A DNA stretch of 41,994 nt from JBJXHC01 sp046160825. GTDB lineage: Bacteria > Bacteroidota > Ignavibacteria > UBA10030 > UBA6906. Below the pieces are notes generated by a model. It was given only the letters and a program-made list of their open reading frames with translations, ran no database searches and had not been told where the DNA came from. The stretch's first letter is position 1; each line of letters opens with the position of its first letter. The stretch covers positions 1 through 41,994 of the forward strand of contig JBJXHC010000046.1 in assembly GCA_046160825.1 (NCBI GenBank), read 5' to 3'. Both the position numbers and the translations under genes were made by a program. Below, piece by piece: positions 31,751 to 40,468 of this stretch.

Positions 31751-33484
31751 GTGGACAAGATGATCATTGGAAAAATCATAGACAATTATAAGATCACCGC
31801 AGTCCTCGGGAAAGGGGGCATGGGGGTCGTCTATAAAGCCACGGACATGACACTCGACCGTGACGTTGCGTTGAAGATGATGGATGCACGCCTTGCAAGC
31901 GATGAGAACTTCCTGAAACGCTTCCAGTCGGAAGCAAAGGCGTTGGCCAGACTCCAGAACCCCAATATCGTCGGCATTTTTGCACTGCGCGAAACAGAAC
32001 TGGGCTTGTGTATCGTGATGGAGTATGTTGAGGGCGACACACTTGCTGATCGGATCAGCAAAGATGGGCCGATGTCTCTTGCAAAGACCCTCGTCATCTT
32101 CAAACAACTTCTTATCGCATTCGATCATGCGCATAAGGCGGGGATCATTCATCGCGACATCAAACCAAGCAATGTGATGCTCACGCGCGATGACGTTGTG
32201 AAGGTAACGGACTTTGGCCTTGCGAAAATTCAACAGCCCTCAGCCATGACTGCCACCATGGGGACAGGCGGCACACTTTTTTATATGTCGCCAGAACAAA
32301 TCCGGGGTCTTGCCAACGTCGATAACCGTGGGGACATCTATTCCATTGGGATGACCCTCTACGAGACGCTTGCAGGCAAAGTGCCGTTTACGGATACCGA
32401 CAGTGATTTTGATATACGCCAGGCAATTGTTGAGGGAAAGATTCCGAATCCTGATAAGATTAACCCTGATATACCGCGGGACGTTGCCAGGGTCATCATG
32501 AAGTCCATCGAAAAGGAACCGGACAAGCGTTACCAGACAGCGGCTGAGTTTCGGGATGCTCTTGCAGGTGTGAAAGTGGAGACAAGGCATGCGCCTGCCG
32601 CAACAACGATCGATCAGGGCTCTGCACCAGTGGCGTCGCGTTCGAAAGAGAAACGGACCCCGCTTCTCGTTGGCATAGCGATTCTGATTCTGGCGGTTGC
32701 AGCGTATCAGTTTCTCTTGAAGGAACCCGCTGCCACTCTTTCAGTGAACACCAATCCGCCCGGAGCGCGTGTTGTTGTGAATGGCAACGATGTTGGCACG
32801 ACTCCCATCGGGAAGATGGACGTTTCTCCTGGATCGGTTGCACTCCGAATAGACAAGGAGGGCTACTTCACAAAAGACACAACCCTCGTGCTGGAATCAG
32901 GCAAGTCCTTTGAGATGTCAATCTCACTTATGAAAGTACAGGATCCGGCAACGGCATTACAACAGGAGACGACACCACCGATACAAGGCGCTGGTTCTGA
33001 CCGACGGGAATCCCGGCCCGCGGGACAGCGGCAGGTCACCGCAACGATGGCGACGCTTATTGTTCGCGCAATTCCGAGCGGAAGTGTTTCTGTCGGCGGG
33101 AAGAGGATTAATAGTGCTGCGCAATTGTCATCTGTTGATGTTGACGCCGGAGATCAAACTGTTGTGTTCGAACACCCTCAATACGGTTCGAAGCGTGTTC
33201 CCGTCACACTGAAAGCAGGCGAGAAGAAAACACTGACATGTTACTTCGAAAGCTATGTGAGCATTGGAGTTTCCGGGGACTCGCGATGGGGAACGATTAT
33301 CGTTGACGGGACGAGCTTGAACATGTTTGCCCCTCAGGCAAAGGTACCACTTGGCGTGGGAACACATCGCATTCTGGTTTCGCGGGATGGTTATGAAACG
33401 GTTGAAGGCGAGCGTGTTGTTACCGTTGCGGCAGAGATGAAAGAAGTTGTCTATCCCCTACTGTTTACATTGAAGAAGAAATAG
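31751..33484 (+). CDS. Transmembrane Ser/Thr protein kinase with C-terminal PEGA domains
   Basis: A 577-residue Hanks-type kinase. The cytoplasmic kinase domain (about 10-275) has the Gly loop LGKGGMGVVY, catalytic K42, HRDIKPSN (D136), DFG (154-156) and a Thr-rich activation segment TATMGTGGTLFYMSPEQ, so it should be active. A juxtamembrane linker leads to one helix (PLLVGIAILILAVAAYQFLL, 304-323). The outer part has three PEGA-like modules: ATLSVNTNPPGARVVVNG, ATLIVRAIPSGSVSVGG and WGTIIVDGTSLN, which in other proteins bind cell-envelope or surface structures. It probably senses an envelope signal and phosphorylates the FHA/redox proteins. GTG 31751 is used; ATG 31760 is an equally good start. 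PEGA assignment rests on pattern only. Confidence 0.92.
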   Translation: MDKMIIGKIIDNYKITAVLGKGGMGVVYKATDMTLDRDVALKMMDARLASDENFLKRFQSEAKALARLQNPNIVGIFALRETELGLCIVMEYVEGDTLADRISKDGPMSLAKTLVIFKQLLIAFDHAHKAGIIHRDIKPSNVMLTRDDVVKVTDFGLAKIQQPSAMTATMGTGGTLFYMSPEQIRGLANVDNRGDIYSIGMTLYETLAGKVPFTDTDSDFDIRQAIVEGKIPNPDKINPDIPRDVARVIMKSIEKEPDKRYQTAAEFRDALAGVKVETRHAPAATTIDQGSAPVASRSKEKRTPLLVGIAILILAVAAYQFLLKEPAATLSVNTNPPGARVVVNGNDVGTTPIGKMDVSPGSVALRIDKEGYFTKDTTLVLESGKSFEMSISLMKVQDPATALQQETTPPIQGAGSDRRESRPAGQRQVTATMATLIVRAIPSGSVSVGGKRINSAAQLSSVDVDAGDQTVVFEHPQYGSKRVPVTLKAGEKKTLTCYFESYVSIGVSGDSRWGTIIVDGTSLNMFAPQAKVPLGVGTHRILVSRDGYETVEGERVVTVAAEMKEVVYPLLFTLKKK

Positions 33485-33517
33485 TATCTTGAAGCCAACC
33501 AAAGAGGAGGTAGCGTT

Positions 33518-34546
33518 ATGAACCGAGGGACGGATTATCGGCTGTCGATATTTGCGCTGTCCATTGCGACGATGTTGATGTGTGTGGCGACTGAGACGGC
33601 GTTTTCACGCCCTGGCGAAAAATTCGAGCAGGCCATGCGCGCCTACTCTAACGCACAATATGATGACGCGATCACGATACTGCTTGAGCTTGCCGGTGAT
33701 AGTAGCATGGAACAAAAGGACCGTGTACAAGTGCATCTCCATCTCGGAAGGGCGTATGTCGCAAAGAACCTGTACGAGAAAGCCAAGTGGTCGATTGCAG
33801 AGCTGCTTGAATTGGAGCCGCCGGCCATATCGCTCGACCCCGATAATGAATGTCCGCCCCTCATGAAAATCTACTACGACGTACGCAAGGAGAAAGCCGG
33901 CTCCGCACAAATCGAGCGATCCGATCCCGGAATACAAACGATTGCAATCCTCGACTTCATGAATCGCTCTGTGGATGACAAAGAGAAGTTCGATCCGATG
34001 GAGAAGGGATTCTCGGAGCTGATGATTAACCAGCTTCAGGGAACTGTCAAGCTCAAGGTTGTTGAACGTGAACGCATACAGTGGATCCTGGAGGAAATTG
34101 GTCTTGAGAACGAACCCGGCAAGTTCGATCCTGCATCTGCAGTGAGGGTGGGGAAACAACTTGGCGTACACACAGTCCTTCTTGGAAGCTTCATCAAGCT
34201 GAAGGACCAGATCAAATTGCTTGCAAGATTGGTGAAGGTTGAGACCAGTGAGATTCTGGCAACGGAAGAGGCCACGGGCGATGCCGATGATTTTTTTGAA
34301 TTGACAGAGAAGCTCGGCGTGAAAGTCGCAGGCAAGATCAACGTAGCAGTCACCCGTGAAGACCTGTCCCAGGGTACGGAGACAAAATCGCTGGATGCAA
34401 TGATGTCGTACTCCGAGGGATTGGTGTTGCTGGAAAAGGGGAACTACAAACTTGCATACGACAAGTTCCTCGAAGCTGTCGAAAAAGATCCGGCGTATGA
34501 AAAAGCAAAGACTAAGGCAGAAAGTCTCAGACCGCTGATCGGATGA
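33518..34546 (+). CDS. Exported TPR protein with CsgG/FlgO-like domain (1)
   Basis: A 342-residue exported protein with AGGAGG about nine bases before its ATG. After the signal sequence (ending near ETAFS) come TPR-type helices (KFEQAMRAYSNAQYDDAITI, LGRAYVAKNLYEKAKWSI), then a CsgG/FlgO-like domain from about residue 145: TIAILDFMNRSV, KGFSELMINQL, KLKVVERERIQWILEE, VGKQLGVHTVLLGSFIKL. The C-terminus returns to TPR helices. CsgG-like proteins form outer-membrane complexes or periplasmic scaffolds for surface proteins. It overlaps the next gene (ATGA), which encodes a related lipoprotein. A partner role for the large T9SS protein downstream is inferred from position only. Confidence 0.85.
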   Translation: MNRGTDYRLSIFALSIATMLMCVATETAFSRPGEKFEQAMRAYSNAQYDDAITILLELAGDSSMEQKDRVQVHLHLGRAYVAKNLYEKAKWSIAELLELEPPAISLDPDNECPPLMKIYYDVRKEKAGSAQIERSDPGIQTIAILDFMNRSVDDKEKFDPMEKGFSELMINQLQGTVKLKVVERERIQWILEEIGLENEPGKFDPASAVRVGKQLGVHTVLLGSFIKLKDQIKLLARLVKVETSEILATEEATGDADDFFELTEKLGVKVAGKINVAVTREDLSQGTETKSLDAMMSYSEGLVLLEKGNYKLAYDKFLEAVEKDPAYEKAKTKAESLRPLIG

Positions 34547-35856
34547 AGATACCCACTTCAATATACATCTCAACGGCAGTTCTCCTTGCAGTACTGTTCT
34601 GTTCGTGCGTGACCGTAAAGTACGATGAAGACATCACCAACTACGGCAAGCAGATTGCACGGCTGCAAAAGAGTATCGTTGATAATCCACGAAACGCCGG
34701 TGCGCTACGTGACCTGGGAGTTATCTACTTCCAGGCAAGGCAGTACCAACAAGGCAAAGATCTGCTCAAGCGTTCACTCGATGTTGATCCGGATGATCCC
34801 AAAGCTCTCTTCTACTACGGAATGACGCTGGAGGGAGAGGAAAACACGCAAGCTGCACTGGCCACGTATATTCGCTACACCGACGTTTCATCTCTTTCTC
34901 CTTATCGTCCTCTTATGGAGGGGCGGTATCGGGAGTTGAGCTACCGCATCGTTCAACTGCAACTGCAACAGCTTGTTGCTGACGAGGAACGTCTTGGTGA
35001 TGCAATGTCGCCCACGGCTGTTGCCGTGTTTCCGCTGACGTACCAAGGGACGGACAAGAAATATGAAACGCTCGGGTTTGGGCTCAGTGAAATGATTATC
35101 AGTGATCTCGGGCAGGTACAGAAACTGAAGCTTGTAGAACGTATCCGGCTTGAGGCATTGCTGTCCGAACTGAGATTTGGTGCAACACAAAAAATTGATC
35201 CCACTACCGCACCCCGTATCGGCAAGCTGCTTGCTGCGGGACGCATTGTCGGTGGCACGTACACGGTGACCAATGATAAAGTCCTGAGGATGGATGTCAG
35301 TTCCTGGGACGTTCCCAAGAAGAAATATCCGGAACCCGCCGGGAAGTCTGACGACCTGGAGAATCTCTTCCGGTTGCAGAAGCAGATTGTATTCCGCATA
35401 ATCGGTGACATTGGAATTACGTTGACACGTGCCGAACGTGAGCGCATTGAGCGTGTGCCGACGGAGAACTTGCAGGCATTTATTCTCTACTCCCTTGGGA
35501 TTGAGCGTGAATCGGCGCGGGACTTCCAGGCAGCGGAGGTGTACTACAATCAGGCTGTTGCTCTCGATCCGAACTTCTCACAGGCACGATCACGGGCCGA
35601 AGTATCCGGAGCAATGAGTGTTGCCGGTGGCTCAAGGGACCGCGCACTCGTTGCCGCCAACATAGCCGATCCTCCTCCAGGCCCGGAGGGCCCAGCTTTC
35701 GATGGGAGTCTTGTCACACAACGTCTGCGCAAGCTGGATGGGACCATTGGTGCCGAGTTCTTTCCCGGAGATGAGAACCGCAAGGGTGCCGAAGAAGCTG
35801 CACGCGGAGGCGCAGCAGTGATTGACCTTCCCCAACCTCCACCACCACCACGATGA
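34543..35856 (+). CDS. Lipoprotein with TPR and CsgG/FlgO-like domain (2)
   Basis: A 437-residue lipoprotein (lipobox LFCSC) homologous in layout to the gene before it. TPR helices (ALRDLGVIYFQARQYQQGKD, DDPKALFYYGMTLEGEENTQ) are followed by a CsgG/FlgO-like domain from about 165: AVAVFPLTYQGTD, GFGLSEMIISDL, LKLVERIRLEALLSEL, IGKLLAAGRIVGGTYTV. A third TPR block (AFILYSLGIERESARDFQAAE) and a Pro-rich end (LPQPPPPPR) close it. Both CsgG-like proteins are probably products of a local duplication that diverged, and the fixed order suggests they act together at the outer membrane. Its stop overlaps the giant protein's start. Confidence 0.86.
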   Translation: MKIPTSIYISTAVLLAVLFCSCVTVKYDEDITNYGKQIARLQKSIVDNPRNAGALRDLGVIYFQARQYQQGKDLLKRSLDVDPDDPKALFYYGMTLEGEENTQAALATYIRYTDVSSLSPYRPLMEGRYRELSYRIVQLQLQQLVADEERLGDAMSPTAVAVFPLTYQGTDKKYETLGFGLSEMIISDLGQVQKLKLVERIRLEALLSELRFGATQKIDPTTAPRIGKLLAAGRIVGGTYTVTNDKVLRMDVSSWDVPKKKYPEPAGKSDDLENLFRLQKQIVFRIIGDIGITLTRAERERIERVPTENLQAFILYSLGIERESARDFQAAEVYYNQAVALDPNFSQARSRAEVSGAMSVAGGSRDRALVAANIADPPPGPEGPAFDGSLVTQRLRKLDGTIGAEFFPGDENRKGAEEAARGGAAVIDLPQPPPPPR

Positions 35857-38800
35857 CGAGCGCAATGAGATTTCTTGTACGGCGATTGTTCTTCCTTGTT
35901 ATTCTGTTCTCTCTTGCAGTGGTGGGATATTCCCAGACTGTTCAACAAAACATGTGGGTAACGGACGGTCCCGTTTCTGCAATCGCCCGTGACAACACGA
36001 CGATCTATCTTGGCGGCTCATTTTCTTACGTTGGTCCTCCACTTGCACATAGTGTAGCGATCAACGCGTCGTCGGGTGCCGTGGTAACAGGTTTCCCTTC
36101 TGCAAATGGACCTGTCTTTGCGGCGGTTTCTGATGGGGCTGGTGGATGGTACATCGGTGGTGAATTCAGCGCGGTGGGCGGAGTGGCAAGGAACCGACTC
36201 GCACGCGTTCTTGCCGACAACTCCGTCGCTCCGTGGAATCCTGGCGCCGACAGTACCGTGGAAGCACTTGCTTACGATGGTACCATTGTGTATGTCGGAG
36301 GATCGTTCTCACTGCTTTCCGGACAATCCCGAAGTTTCCTGGGTGCAGTCAACGGCTCAACGGGCGCCGCAACGGCATGGGCGCCCAATCCAAATGGACC
36401 GGTCTACGCTCTTGAATTGGTGGGAACAGCCGTGTATGTCGGAGGCAGTTTTTCAGTTGTTGGATCCCTTCCACGTAGCAATGTGGCCGCAGTGACCTCG
36501 GCCGGTGTTGTCACAACATTCAATCCAATTGCAACCGGTGCGGTTCATGCAATCCTCAATGGCTCGGGGGTGATCTACCTTGGAGGAGAGTTTGACGCGC
36601 TTCTCGGTGGCCAGATACCCCGCCTGCGACTTGCAGCCGTCGATCCCACATCGGGAGGAGCTACACCCTGGGATCCCTCCGCGGATGGAGATGTCTTCGC
36701 CTTGGCGTTGTCAGGATCAACGGTATACATTGGCGGCGCATTCCTCAATGTAGGCAGTCAACAGCGTCAAGGACTTGCGGCGGTCGATGCTTCCGGTGCG
36801 CTCACGTTCTGGAATCCGGGTGCGAACGCGGCAGTGTTGACTATGACGGTTGCGGGAACATCTGTGTTCGTCGGCGGGAATTTCACAACTATGGCAGGAC
36901 AGTCGCGTCGCTACCTTGCCGCAATCAGTGTAAGCACGGGAGCTCCGACGGCATGGAACCCCATTGCAAGTCGTGCAGTCCGCGAGTTGCGCAATGCTGG
37001 TGGCAATGTGTTTGCGGGGGGAGACTTCGGCAGTGTTGGTGGCGTCATCCGCGGCAACATCGCGGCATTGGATGCAACCACAGGTGCGGCGACAACATGG
37101 AATCCTCTTGCCTATGGACAAGTGGAAGCGCTCCTGCTGGAGGGGTCAACCCTGTACACGGGTGGTTCCTTTTTGTTTATTGGCGGTCAACAACGTAACA
37201 GAATTGCAGCACTCTCCACGGCCACGGGTCAGGCAACGACGTGGAATCCGGGCGCCGACGGTGAGGTTCAGGCGCTGGCGCTTTCAGGTACGACGCTCTA
37301 CGCCGGTGGCAGGTTCACACAGTTTGGTGGACAAACGAGAAACCGCATTGCAGCGGTCAGTACGAGCACAGGGACGGTTGCCGGATGGAATCCCAATGCG
37401 GACAACTCCGTGCTCGACATTGAAGTCGCGGGTACAACTATCTATGCATCGGGGTTCTTCACAACAATTGGCGGACAGCCGCGCAATAACATTGCAGCAA
37501 TCGGTGCGGCGACGGGAACTGCGACGGCATGGAATCCGGATGCCGGTGGACCTGTGCACGACATGGCAATCAACGGCAGCATCATGTATGCCGGGGGAGA
37601 ATTCCTCACGATCGGCGGTCAACCAAGAAACTTTCTCGCGGCGTTGAATCTTGCTACCGGTGTTGCGACGGCGTGGAATCCTTCCCTTGATGCGGGAGTA
37701 TTTGCCGTCAGTGCAGCCGGGCCGTTGGTGTTTGCGGGTGGAATCTTCCAAACCGTCGGACCGCTATTGCGTCGCAGCTTTGCGTCGATCCTTGCTTCCA
37801 ATGGTAGCGCCACCCCATGGAACCCGCTGCTCTCCGGCGGATCGAATGACTTGCCACAAGTACGGGCGGTTCTTCCCTACGAAAGCACGGTGCATGTTGG
37901 GGGAGATTTCACTCAAGCGCTCAACGCCTCACGACATTTCTTGATGAGCTTCACTGATCCGGCACTCGCCCCTTCGTTTGGGATTTCTCCGGGTGTGGTG
38001 AATTTGGGAAATGTTCCGGTTGGATCATCTGCCGTTGGTACCGTCGTTATAACAAACGCCGGTGCCTCAACTTTGCAGATTACCCAGGTAAGTTCCACCA
38101 ACCCGGAATTCGCCGTTGCACCCGCCTCGGCGACGATTCCTCCCGGCACGAGTAGAGGATTCGCAGTTATATTTACTCCGGCATCGGCCGGACCAGAGAC
38201 AGCACGCATTCGATTCACACACAATGCCCCTTCAGCACTGGATTCCATTACGGCGAATGGAACAGGTACGGCGGCGGCGTCATTCAGTGTCTCGCCAGTT
38301 TCCTTTGATTTCGGTGGCGTATCCGTTGATTCGTCAAGGACAGACTCAGTTACGGTAACGAATGGCGGCGGTGAAGTGCTGACAGTGAGTTCCGTGACTT
38401 CATCGGCTCCCGGATTTTCGGTCACACCTTCGAGTACGTCTGTTCCTCCCTCCGGCAGCACGAAGTTCTTCATCACTTTCCAACCAACTTCGGGCGGTTC
38501 GCAATCAGGAAGCATCAGGTTTGTTCACTCGGCTCCGGGTTCACCCGACTCGGTTGCGGTGAGTGGTACGGGATTGGTTTCCGGACTTTCGTTCACAGTG
38601 CAGAATCTATTCTTCGATGATATCGAAGTCGGGACAGGAGAGAACCAATCGTTCGACGTCAGAAACACCGGTGGCGCGCCGCTACGAATTGACAGTCTGC
38701 GGATTATGGCTCCCCAACAAACGGATTTCAGCATCGTCGGGTCATCGGGTCCGTTGCCGCCGATACCATCTGCGGGTCTCACCACACTCACACTTAGATT

Positions 38801-40466
38801 TACACCTCAAGTTGAGGGAAGTCAATCTGCAATGTTGGTGGTGTACAGTAACGCGCCAACAAGTCCGGACTCGCTGTTCGTCAGTGGCTTTGCCATCAGA
38901 CCGTTTGTGCAGGTGACTGTTGCAGGCGATACTCTTGTGAGCGGAACCGCAGACCTCACCGTCGTTCCTCCTCCCGGATTTCAACCCACCGATGTCTCTC
39001 TGTTCTTCAGGAAGGGGGGAGAGGCAGTGTATGATTCCGTGACCATGACAGCGCAGGGTGCCAACTTCGTCGGATCTCTTCCCTCAAGTGTCCTCACAAT
39101 CCGGGGTGTGGAGTATTACATCAGAATCCTCCATGCACAAGGAACGATCACATTTCCTTCGGTCGATCCAACCAACATCCCGGCCATCCTTCGAATTCGT
39201 TTTACATCCGTCACCGCGCCTATCACACTTCCGCGACGGAAGTACAGCATGGTGTCGGTTCCCGCGGAGCTTTCCGAACAAGGCGTCGCCAGCATTTTTG
39301 AAGATGACTACGGTCCGTATGCCCCGAACCTCTGGAGAGTATTCAAGAGGGAAAATGAAATTGATGTTGAACATCCCGCAATCGCTTCGCCGGTTTTGCC
39401 CGGTGCCGGGTTCTGGCTGATCACGCATTCAGGACAGGGTTTCGATGCGGACAACGGGCGCTCCGTGAGTTCGGCAACCCCGGCTGCGATTACGGTGCAA
39501 CCCGGCTGGAATCAGATTGCCAACCCTTTTGCCTTCCCCGTTGCGTGGACATCGGTAACGCGGGGAGGGAGAGTTCAGGGAATTCATCGCTTCGATGGTG
39601 TACAGTTTCAGCTTGATACGGCAGGCGTATTGCGGCCGTGGGAGGCCTACTATGTGTTCAACGAGGAGTCTTTTGCGGCGACGCTGACGTTCCCGCCCCA
39701 AGAGACACCCGGTCCAGCCCCTTTACCGACCGCAGCAACTGCATACGAGTTGCGAATTCAATTGCGTTCGCCGGATGGTGCGTCGGATATTCACAATGTT
39801 ATCGGGCTTCATTCACAGGCATTGGTGGGCCGTGACGGATTGGATTTCTTCAAGCCGCCGCATATCGGAGAGTTCGTGAGCGCTTCCATCATGGAAGACG
39901 GCAAATCGTTTGCACGCAACTTCAAACCGATTGAAGGCGAGGGACAGCATTGGGATGTGCTCCTTGATGCTTCGGTTGGAATGCAAGAAATCGACCTGAC
40001 GATTATTGAAGAAGGACACGTGCCCCAAGGGTACGGGGTCTATGTTTTTGATTTGAGCGAAGGCCGTACGCTCGGGAATAGCGGGGGAACATGGCGTTTG
40101 AATCTTGCAGAGACCCGGCGTCTCCGCATTGCCATTGGAACACCTGACTATGCGCTCAGCCACTCCGATGGACTTCCTCTGGCACCGGTTGCGTATGTCC
40201 TTGAACAAAATTATCCCAATCCCTTCAATCCATCCACAACCATCACGTACCAGTTAAGCAAACAGGGGCAAACGCTGCTTCAAGTCTACGACGTACTTGG
40301 CCAGCACGTGCGCACACTGGTGGATGACTTCCAGACTTCAGGCACATATCGCGTTGAATGGGATGGGAAAGATGGAAATGGTGCGATGCTCTCCAGTGGC
40401 GTTTACTTTATCCGGCTGCAATCAGATGGATTTGTTGGTATGAAAAAAACACTCTTCCTGAGGTAA
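35853..40466 (+). CDS. Giant T9SS surface protein: 14 delta-60-like propeller repeats, three Ig-like domains
   Basis: A 1537-residue secreted protein. After the signal peptide (ends near GYSQ) come 14 copies of a roughly 48-residue repeat of the type 'Y-x-GG-x-F-x-x-x-G-x-Q-x-R-N-x-x-A-A' joined by TAWNP-like turns, as in delta-60 / DUF5122 propellers (e.g. LYAGGRFTQFGG, MYAGGEFLTIGG). From about 708 to 1010 lie three choice-of-anchor-D (ASPM-SPD2-Hydin-like) Ig modules, opening with SPGVVNLGNVPVGSS and SPVSFDFGGVSVDSS. The end is a type A sorting domain with LEQNYPNPFNPS. It is probably displayed on the surface and bind-only; no catalytic site is visible. GGT/GCN-rich codons make the repeats regular at DNA level as well. 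Start overlaps the previous stop (ATGA). Confidence 0.88.
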   Translation: MTSAMRFLVRRLFFLVILFSLAVVGYSQTVQQNMWVTDGPVSAIARDNTTIYLGGSFSYVGPPLAHSVAINASSGAVVTGFPSANGPVFAAVSDGAGGWYIGGEFSAVGGVARNRLARVLADNSVAPWNPGADSTVEALAYDGTIVYVGGSFSLLSGQSRSFLGAVNGSTGAATAWAPNPNGPVYALELVGTAVYVGGSFSVVGSLPRSNVAAVTSAGVVTTFNPIATGAVHAILNGSGVIYLGGEFDALLGGQIPRLRLAAVDPTSGGATPWDPSADGDVFALALSGSTVYIGGAFLNVGSQQRQGLAAVDASGALTFWNPGANAAVLTMTVAGTSVFVGGNFTTMAGQSRRYLAAISVSTGAPTAWNPIASRAVRELRNAGGNVFAGGDFGSVGGVIRGNIAALDATTGAATTWNPLAYGQVEALLLEGSTLYTGGSFLFIGGQQRNRIAALSTATGQATTWNPGADGEVQALALSGTTLYAGGRFTQFGGQTRNRIAAVSTSTGTVAGWNPNADNSVLDIEVAGTTIYASGFFTTIGGQPRNNIAAIGAATGTATAWNPDAGGPVHDMAINGSIMYAGGEFLTIGGQPRNFLAALNLATGVATAWNPSLDAGVFAVSAAGPLVFAGGIFQTVGPLLRRSFASILASNGSATPWNPLLSGGSNDLPQVRAVLPYESTVHVGGDFTQALNASRHFLMSFTDPALAPSFGISPGVVNLGNVPVGSSAVGTVVITNAGASTLQITQVSSTNPEFAVAPASATIPPGTSRGFAVIFTPASAGPETARIRFTHNAPSALDSITANGTGTAAASFSVSPVSFDFGGVSVDSSRTDSVTVTNGGGEVLTVSSVTSSAPGFSVTPSSTSVPPSGSTKFFITFQPTSGGSQSGSIRFVHSAPGSPDSVAVSGTGLVSGLSFTVQNLFFDDIEVGTGENQSFDVRNTGGAPLRIDSLRIMAPQQTDFSIVGSSGPLPPIPSAGLTTLTLRFTPQVEGSQSAMLVVYSNAPTSPDSLFVSGFAIRPFVQVTVAGDTLVSGTADLTVVPPPGFQPTDVSLFFRKGGEAVYDSVTMTAQGANFVGSLPSSVLTIRGVEYYIRILHAQGTITFPSVDPTNIPAILRIRFTSVTAPITLPRRKYSMVSVPAELSEQGVASIFEDDYGPYAPNLWRVFKRENEIDVEHPAIASPVLPGAGFWLITHSGQGFDADNGRSVSSATPAAITVQPGWNQIANPFAFPVAWTSVTRGGRVQGIHRFDGVQFQLDTAGVLRPWEAYYVFNEESFAATLTFPPQETPGPAPLPTAATAYELRIQLRSPDGASDIHNVIGLHSQALVGRDGLDFFKPPHIGEFVSASIMEDGKSFARNFKPIEGEGQHWDVLLDASVGMQEIDLTIIEEGHVPQGYGVYVFDLSEGRTLGNSGGTWRLNLAETRRLRIAIGTPDYALSHSDGLPLAPVAYVLEQNYPNPFNPSTTITYQLSKQGQTLLQVYDVLGQHVRTLVDDFQTSGTYRVEWDGKDGNGAMLSSGVYFIRLQSDGFVGMKKTLFLR

Positions 40467-40468
40467 TG

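Noticed and set aside
27711..33484. Kinase/PP2C/FHA trio as part of a type VI secretion locus
   Set aside because: No Tss, Hcp, VgrG or ClpV genes occur in the window; the neighbours are redox proteins and T9SS/CsgG-like proteins.
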